A stretch of DNA of 5,069 nt from Candidatus Bathyarchaeota archaeon (GTDB lineage: Archaea > Thermoproteota > Bathyarchaeia > TCS64), in contig WJJC01000085.1 of assembly GCA_014729945.1 (NCBI GenBank), positions 1 to 5,069 on the forward strand, read 5' to 3'. Below are positions 1-3,630 of the stretch, one piece after another. The notes below the pieces were generated by a model that was not told the origin of the DNA, did not search any database, and was given only the letters and a program-made list of their open reading frames with translations. Within the stretch, counting starts at the first letter, position 1; every line of letters begins with the position of its first letter. Position numbers and translations under genes: made by a program.

Positions 1-19
1 AAGGGAAACCACGCCACTA

Positions 20-295
20 ATGCAGCTGCGCAATGAACCAGACCAGGTGATACTCTACCACGGGGTTCCACGTGGGAAAGGAGGCTACACATGGGTCAAA
101 GGCACCACAATCGCAGAGTGGGTGTTCCAGGTGAAGCCACCGGACTATGTGAACCTGGCGAAGGGAAACAGACTGAAATACATGCTCTGGAGACCAAGCC
201 GGGTCAAGTATCTACGGGAGAAGTATGGAAGAGGCCACCTTGACACCTCTTACCTTGATGACTATCCTGAATTATTCCAGGAGGCCCAGGCATGA
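20..295 (+). CDS. Unrecognised small basic protein, possibly 5'-partial
   Basis: I do not recognise this 91-residue protein. It is rich in aromatic and basic residues (WVKG, WVFQVKPPDYV, YMLWRP, KYLREKYGRG) and ends in an acidic tail (DDYPELFQEAQA). There is no signal peptide, membrane segment or Cys cluster. The pattern suggests a compact soluble domain, perhaps nucleic-acid binding, but that is only a guess. The reading frame is open from base 2 (codons for RETTPL precede the Met), so the true start may lie left of the window. The only Shine-Dalgarno-like bases before position 20 (AAGGGA at 1-6) sit 13 bases away, which is rather far. The stop overlaps the helicase start as ATGA (292-295), and the helicase ribosome binding site lies inside this gene's 3' end. 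The two are therefore probably co-transcribed and translationally coupled. Confidence 0.7.
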   Translation: MQLRNEPDQVILYHGVPRGKGGYTWVKGTTIAEWVFQVKPPDYVNLAKGNRLKYMLWRPSRVKYLREKYGRGHLDTSYLDDYPELFQEAQA

Positions 296-1830
296 GCGGT
301 GCAAACGGGAGGCTAGAAGAACTTGAAAAAACCTGGTCAAAGGCAAGAACCCTCGTAGAGGAAATAGAGGAAGAAATCTCGTCAAGCCAAACAAGACTCC
401 TTGACCTCATGACACAGAGAATCAGCTTCGAAAAACTCAACACTGAACACCTACCGGCCTTCGCGGAGAAACCCTACGTTATACTCCCGAAAGCAAGTAA
501 CGAGTACTGGGTCATTGCCCCAAGGTTCCTACCCTTCCAGATAGGGTGGCTTGAACGGCAAACAGATAGCTACAACATATTCATAGTCAACAAATACATC
601 GACTGGATAGCGCCGCTACCACACGACCTGAAAGCCAGACTCGGTATGAAACCCTACCTATCTCAAGCAATAGTGAAAGACCGTGGAGACCTATCGCCAG
701 CCCTTGAAGTATCCCCTGAGGAGAAGGAGAAAGCCCAGGAAAAATACAGAAAATACCTCGGATCCAGTGTCCCTAACACCGATAACCTGGTCTACATACA
801 GAAAGGCAAAGAGTTCGAGCTCATCGCGGAGCTTATCGACGACGGGATGCTCCCATATGAACCCAGGCCAGTGATGGACTCAGACCTAAGACCAGACCCC
901 GACACAATACAGCTCAGAGACTACCAGGAAAGAGCATGGAGTAAGCTACTGGACTATGGAGCCATAGGCGTATTCTGGGCACCCGGCGCAGGTAAGACCT
1001 ATATCAGCCTCTACGCGGGGAACCGTATCAAAGGAAAGAAACTCGTCGTAGTCCCCACAGCAACCCTCAGAGAACAATGGAGACAACGAATACGTGACAA
1101 CGCAATCCATAGCCACGAGTGGGAGGTTCAAACATACCAGTATATCACAGCACACCATTTAGAGAAATACCAGAAAAACCAGTACAAACTAATCATCTAC
1201 GATGAAGTGCATCATCTCCCCTCAAACACATTCAGTAAACTCGCGACGCTGGACACAAAATACCGGATAGGGCTAAGCGCTAGTCCATACCGTGAGGATG
1301 GACGCACTGAGTACATTTTCGCGTTAACAGGGTTCCCGGTTGGCCTCAAATGGAGGGAGCTCATCAGCCTCGGAGTAGTACAGGAACCAGATGTCCGGGT
1401 TTACCTCTATAGCACCGCGTCACAGAAGAAAGCAGACGTAACACGCATAATAGACAGCAGAGTGGGGAAGATTCTCGTCTACTGTGACAGCATAGTCAAG
1501 GGGAAACGTCTCAGCAGAGAGCTAGAAGTGCCCTTTGTCTACGGTGACACCAGGAACAGGATGGAGATCCTCACCGAGAACCGTGTAGTTATTGCATCCC
1601 GCGTCGCCGATGAAGGTGTCTCACTGCCGGACCTAGACGTCGTTGTAGAGTATGATTTCCTCTATGGATCCAGACGCCAGGAGGCTCAGAGAGCTGGCCG
1701 GGTTATGCACGGCAAGAGTGAGGGTGAGCACATCATATTGATGACAGAGGATGAGCTAACTCGCTACGAGAAGCGTCTCTACAGCCTTGAGGAGCAGGGA
1801 TTCAGAATACGATATGAGAGGAGGCACTGA
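292..1830 (+). CDS. XPB/Ssl2-like superfamily 2 DNA helicase
   Basis: This 512-residue protein is a DEAD/DEAH-type ATP-dependent helicase or translocase. A predicted coiled coil covers about residues 7-45. An N-terminal domain without recognisable motifs runs to about 200. The first RecA-like domain then begins with LRDYQERAW (208-216). Walker A is APGAGKT (230-236), the Walker B/DEVH box is DEVHH (304-308), and motif III is LSASP (328-332). The RED triad (334-336) follows directly, as in archaeal and eukaryotic XPB. The second RecA-like domain has motif V at ADEGVSLPDLD (439-449) and motif VI at QRAGRVMHGK (466-475), with the arginine finger candidates in place. Chromosomal XPB has a damage-recognition domain at the N-terminus; I cannot confirm one here. 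No Bax1-type nuclease partner lies next to it. Its neighbours are small unknown genes, as in virus or plasmid replication modules, so a role in element replication or recombination is as likely as repair. The start is supported by AGGAGG at 279-284, 7 bases before the ATG. Confidence 0.92.
   Translation: MSGANGRLEELEKTWSKARTLVEEIEEEISSSQTRLLDLMTQRISFEKLNTEHLPAFAEKPYVILPKASNEYWVIAPRFLPFQIGWLERQTDSYNIFIVNKYIDWIAPLPHDLKARLGMKPYLSQAIVKDRGDLSPALEVSPEEKEKAQEKYRKYLGSSVPNTDNLVYIQKGKEFELIAELIDDGMLPYEPRPVMDSDLRPDPDTIQLRDYQERAWSKLLDYGAIGVFWAPGAGKTYISLYAGNRIKGKKLVVVPTATLREQWRQRIRDNAIHSHEWEVQTYQYITAHHLEKYQKNQYKLIIYDEVHHLPSNTFSKLATLDTKYRIGLSASPYREDGRTEYIFALTGFPVGLKWRELISLGVVQEPDVRVYLYSTASQKKADVTRIIDSRVGKILVYCDSIVKGKRLSRELEVPFVYGDTRNRMEILTENRVVIASRVADEGVSLPDLDVVVEYDFLYGSRRQEAQRAGRVMHGKSEGEHIILMTEDELTRYEKRLYSLEEQGFRIRYERRH
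1819..1824 (+). promoter_or_regulatory. Ribosome binding site fixing the start of the acidic 122-residue protein
   Basis: AGGAGG ends 7 bases before the ATG at 1832. The frame also has a possible ATG at 1787, but that one would overlap the helicase by 44 bases and has no comparable site. The 7-base spacing matches that of the helicase, FUN14 and 98-residue genes. Confidence 0.75.
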
Positions 1831-1831
1831 G

Positions 1832-2200
1832 ATGAGTCAGCAGCACACGCTAGAACAGCAACCAGTCCACCAGGAAACATCAAACACCAAGCAAGAATGG
1901 TGGGATCTCCTCACCACGCCAGAGCAACGACTCATTCTCCTAATCCAGGACTACCAAGAAGACTCACAGCAATGGATAGACTATGAACCAGGTCATGACT
2001 ACCCTGGAGTCAGACACGGGGCTCTCCAGAGCTGGACCAGAGCCGAGGAACTCATGACAGAGGACGAACTTGAGCAAAGCCTACAGAGAATGGTCTCAGA
2101 TCCACGTATCCCGCTAAAGGAAACCAGTATGAGCACAGAGAAAGACAGGCGCTATGAGCTCAGATACGAGCTGGATGACCTGGAGGGTGAGACAAGGTGA
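1832..2200 (+). CDS. Unrecognised acidic, probably helical protein
   Basis: I do not recognise this 122-residue protein. Its first 20 residues are polar and Gln-rich (SQQHTLEQQ) and probably disordered. A helix-prone stretch with aromatic residues follows (EWWDLLTTPEQRLILLIQDY, 22-41). After that come a Gly/Pro/Tyr-containing turn (YEPGHDYPGV, 51-60), an acidic helix (AEELMTEDELEQSLQRMV, 71-88) and a charged C-terminus of alternating Arg, Glu and Asp. No membrane segment, Cys cluster or enzyme motif is visible. It starts one base after the helicase stop and has its own strong ribosome binding site. Its stop overlaps the next gene (GTGA, 2197-2200). Position right after the helicase makes an accessory or adaptor role for that enzyme conceivable, but nothing in the sequence shows it. 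Confidence 0.8.
   Translation: MSQQHTLEQQPVHQETSNTKQEWWDLLTTPEQRLILLIQDYQEDSQQWIDYEPGHDYPGVRHGALQSWTRAEELMTEDELEQSLQRMVSDPRIPLKETSMSTEKDRRYELRYELDDLEGETR
2182..2190 (+). promoter_or_regulatory. Extended ribosome binding site before the four-Cys protein
   Basis: GGAGGGTGA is a close match to the extended archaeal Shine-Dalgarno sequence GGAGGTGA. The GGAGG core is 10 bases before a GTG (2197) and 13 before an ATG (2200) in the same frame. The spacing favours GTG, although the two starts differ by only one residue. Confidence 0.6.
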
Positions 2201-2430
2201 TGCCCTGGAGGCTAAGAGAACGCCGGGAGCGGTCTTACTGGCCACGGGACCAGTGCACCCTCTGCACACTCACAGACTGCACCCAGTGCCCCATCTACAC
2301 AGACGAATACGGGGAACTAGAACAAGAATACCAGGAATGGCTAGAGGACCAGGAATCGGGAACCCCACAAATGTCCAGTAACCCCAGCCCGGATGTCGGG
2401 AAAAACAGAGACATGGAGGCCAGGGAATGA
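2197..2430 (+). CDS. Small four-cysteine (CX2CX4CX2C) protein, putative zinc or Fe-S binding
   Basis: This 77-residue protein opens with a basic, aromatic stretch (PWRLRERRERSYWPRD, 3-18). Four cysteines follow at 20, 23, 28 and 31 (CTLCTLTDCTQC), a compact CX2CX4CX2C arrangement suited to binding one metal. The spacing differs from the ferredoxin pattern CX2CX2CX3CP, so a small zinc knuckle is more likely than a [4Fe-4S] ferredoxin, but the sequence cannot decide. The middle is strongly acidic (DEYGELEQEYQEWLEDQE, 36-53) and the last 24 residues are polar and probably disordered. A basic N-terminus next to a metal site suggests nucleic-acid or protein binding. The GTG start overlaps the upstream stop as GTGA. 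The ATG at 2200 is an alternative. Its stop overlaps the FUN14 gene as ATGA (2427-2430). Confidence 0.75.
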   Translation: MMPWRLRERRERSYWPRDQCTLCTLTDCTQCPIYTDEYGELEQEYQEWLEDQESGTPQMSSNPSPDVGKNRDMEARE

Positions 2431-2765
2431 GTGAGCAGGTATCATATCTTACGCCATTAATAACCCAGCTAGGAGCAGGAGGCATCATCGGTTTATGTAT
2501 CGGCTATGCCTTGAAGAAGATAGCCAAGATAGTTTCTTTCATTCTACTCCTATTTCCCATAGGATTCATCTCACTGGATTCTCATGGTATAATCAATGTT
2601 GACTGGCTAGGCCCGGAAACCTGGAGAAACACAGCTCTATCAAACCTAGGTCAACTAGAGGGCGTATTGGGAACTATTCTCGCTAATCTGCCCTTCGCTG
2701 GTGGAGCTATCGTGGGTTTCGGCATAGGCCTAAAAATAGATTCCCCCACCAGGAGGCGTGCCTAA
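2427..2765 (+). CDS. FUN14-family membrane protein
   Basis: This 112-residue protein matches the FUN14 domain layout over its whole length. The first hydrophobic, Gly-rich segment (GAGGIIGLCIGYALKKIAK, 16-34) has the family's GYxxKK motif. A second hydrophobic segment (VSFILLLFPIGFISL, 36-50) leads into a short polar loop with GIINVDW (54-60), corresponding to the family's Gly-x-Ile-x-Val-x-Trp region. A third segment (FAGGAIVGFGIGLK, 90-103) ends in a basic tail (PTRRRA). Two or three membrane passes are expected in the cytoplasmic membrane. FUN14 proteins are widespread in archaea, where their job is unknown; the animal homologue FUNDC1 is a mitophagy receptor on mitochondria. A good ribosome binding site (GGAGG, 2415-2419, 7 bases from ATG) and the ATGA overlap support the start. 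A membrane protein among otherwise soluble, apparently nucleic-acid-related genes is odd. Confidence 0.82.
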   Translation: MSEQVSYLTPLITQLGAGGIIGLCIGYALKKIAKIVSFILLLFPIGFISLDSHGIINVDWLGPETWRNTALSNLGQLEGVLGTILANLPFAGGAIVGFGIGLKIDSPTRRRA

Positions 2766-2986
2766 TGGGTAGCCCCGCGTTGAAGCACGAGTACATGCAG
2801 CAGAGCCGGAGACCATCCAGGCGACGGGTGCAGGAACGAGCTGATATCCTGGTCCTAATGTCCCGGAGCCGTGAACAAGCCCGGTGGAGGCAATGGCTCA
2901 ACGAGGTCCAGCAGATAGCGGAGACACGGTGCACCCGGTGGCGCCGTGGATACTGCCAGGCATGGCGACTGGAGGCAGAGAAATGA
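2765..2986 (+). CDS. Unrecognised Arg/Trp-rich basic protein
   Basis: I do not recognise this 73-residue protein. Arginine makes up 15 of 73 residues, with two lysines and four tryptophans, often paired as in RWRQW (residues 40-44 region) and TRWRRGY. The N-terminal third holds an Arg cluster (RRPSRRR), and the rest is compatible with one or two amphipathic helices. Two cysteines lie near the C-terminus, in TRCTRW and GYCQAW. Such composition fits a small nucleic-acid-binding protein, but this rests on composition alone. The gene is GC-rich, roughly 60 percent by hand count over 2821-2940. AGGAGG at 2751-2756 lies 8 bases before its ATG. The ATG overlaps the FUN14 stop by one base (TAATG), and the stop overlaps the next start as ATGA. 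Two antisense or shifted frames overlap this region but lack such signals. Confidence 0.72.
   Translation: MGSPALKHEYMQQSRRPSRRRVQERADILVLMSRSREQARWRQWLNEVQQIAETRCTRWRRGYCQAWRLEAEK
2971..2975 (+). promoter_or_regulatory. Ribosome binding site fixing the start of the 98-residue protein
   Basis: GGAGG ends 7 bases before ATG 2983. A longer version of the same frame could start at GTG 2884, but that would overlap the Arg/Trp-rich gene by about 100 bases and has no site at useful spacing. The short start is therefore chosen. Confidence 0.72.
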
Positions 2987-3279
2987 CCGTTAGCACTGCT
3001 CAATTAAACGCAGCAGTAGAAGTATTTGAAGTAGAAATAGAGATCATAAACAACCATGAAGCTAACAGCCTAGTAACAAAACTGCATAAACACGGGTTCC
3101 TGAAACAGGAAAACTATACCTGGGGCACTGATGAGAAAAACAGGGCAAAAAGAATACACGCCACATATGTTATCTATGTGAAAAAAGATAGAAAACAAGC
3201 CTTCAAGGCAATGATTTCACAGACAGATAACTATAGTGCATCAAAAATAAAATACCGTCAAATAACAAACCTACTCTAA
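2983..3279 (+). CDS. Unrecognised Lys-rich small protein, possible ferredoxin-like fold
   Basis: I do not recognise this 98-residue protein. It has 11 lysines against 4 arginines, the reverse of its upstream neighbour. GC is about 37 percent over 3001-3240 by hand count, close to the two-component genes on its right. Reading secondary structure by eye gives strand (EVFEVEIEII, 13-22), helix (EANSLVTKLHKHGF, 26-39), strand (LKQENYTW, 40-47), strand (RIHATYVIYV, 57-66), helix (RKQAFKAMISQ, 70-80) and strand (SKIKYRQITNL, 87-97). This beta-alpha-beta-beta-alpha-beta order is that of ferredoxin-like or RRM-like folds, which often bind RNA, metabolites or partner proteins. There is no enzyme motif, Cys cluster or membrane segment. 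It is the last gene of the plus-strand operon. Its stop lies within the 3' end of the convergent response regulator gene, with a 9-base overlap. Confidence 0.75.
   Translation: MTVSTAQLNAAVEVFEVEIEIINNHEANSLVTKLHKHGFLKQENYTWGTDEKNRAKRIHATYVIYVKKDRKQAFKAMISQTDNYSASKIKYRQITNLL
3243..3254 (-). terminator. Possible T-rich terminator of the two-component operon
   Basis: On the minus strand the tract TATTTTATTTTT begins 17 bases after the response regulator stop. Archaeal RNA polymerase commonly stops at such T-rich tracts without needing a hairpin, and I see no strong stem here. It lies inside the coding sequence of the convergent 98-residue gene. The tract could therefore simply reflect Lys/Ile/Tyr codons (SKIKY) in that gene. 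Confidence 0.35.
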
Positions 3280-3630
3280 TAGACCCCGAACAGTCTCCAC
3301 AAGTTCTTCCTTAGTATATGGTTTACGTAGATACGCATCCGCCTCATTCTCCGGTTTAAGCATCATATCCACCTCACGGCCAAGAGCAGTAAACACCACC
3401 ACAGGTAAACCACTTTTCTCCCCGGATCTAATCTTCCTTAAAACATCTAAACCAGACATACCCGGTATAACAACATCCAATATCAACAAGTCAACCTTGT
3501 TCTTATCTAAGAACTCTAAAGCTTCTCTACCTGATTCAGCAGTGTATACCTGAAACCCTTCAGACTCTAACTGGGTCTTAACAAGCAACAATACATCTGG
3601 TTCATCATCAACAACAAGAATCACACTCAA
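3271..3630 (-). CDS. Single-domain (CheY-like) response regulator
   Basis: This 119-residue protein is one receiver domain with no output domain. All the expected phosphotransfer residues are present: the acidic pair D8-D9 (VVDDEP), the phospho-acceptor D52 (LLILDVVIPGMSG), T81 (VVFTALG) and K103 followed by cis-Pro 104 (AYLRKPY). It should take phosphate from the kinase encoded immediately upstream. With no DNA-binding domain, it would act through protein-protein contact or as a relay intermediate. The start is TTG at 3630-3628, overlapping the kinase stop as TTGA. The minus strand has AGAGG 10 bases before it. GTG at 3624 (residue 3) is an alternative but would leave a very short first strand. 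The 3' end overlaps the convergent 98-residue gene by 9 bases. Confidence 0.93.
   Translation of the reverse strand: MSVILVVDDEPDVLLLVKTQLESEGFQVYTAESGREALEFLDKNKVDLLILDVVIPGMSGLDVLRKIRSGEKSGLPVVVFTALGREVDMMLKPENEADAYLRKPYTKEELVETVRGLLE

Noticed and set aside
91..243. A 50-codon plus-strand frame with GGAGG 6 bases before its ATG, inside the first gene.
   Set aside because: The composition is not protein-like (Gly/Glu/Pro-rich, no hydrophobic core). The overlapping frame gives a more convincing protein that couples to the helicase, and GGAGG there encodes its KGG.
410..424. Possible SSXS-like switch in the kinase ATP lid, where SVGLGL replaces GTGLGL, as a sign of a dead ATPase.
   Set aside because: The remaining nucleotide-binding residues (N, G1 and F boxes) are intact, and this variant appears compatible with active archaeal kinases. 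Coordinates given here are residues numbered from the Met at 5006.
204..1158. Minus-strand frames at 204-443 and 946-1158, and the plus-strand frame at 683-874, within the helicase region.
   Set aside because: The helicase frame carries conserved motifs throughout. These frames are shadows of its codons, for example the Ser runs opposite or alongside Glu/Lys codons.
1787..1831. Longer start for the acidic 122-residue protein.
   Set aside because: It would overlap the helicase by 44 bases, while ATG 1832 has an ideal ribosome binding site.
2154..2381. Plus-strand frame of 75 codons across the junction of the acidic and four-Cys genes.
   Set aside because: It is a shifted-frame shadow rich in His, Pro and Arg. 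It straddles two better-supported coupled genes.
2884..2982. N-terminal extension of the 98-residue protein from GTG 2884.
   Set aside because: It overlaps the Arg/Trp-rich gene by about 100 bases, lacks a well-spaced ribosome binding site, and its GC-rich sequence is unlike the rest of the frame.
2270..3003. Minus-strand frames at 2270-2488 and 2707-3003.
   Set aside because: They are antisense to genes with clear start signals, show low-complexity Cys/Arg/Ser composition, and have no ribosome binding site I could support.
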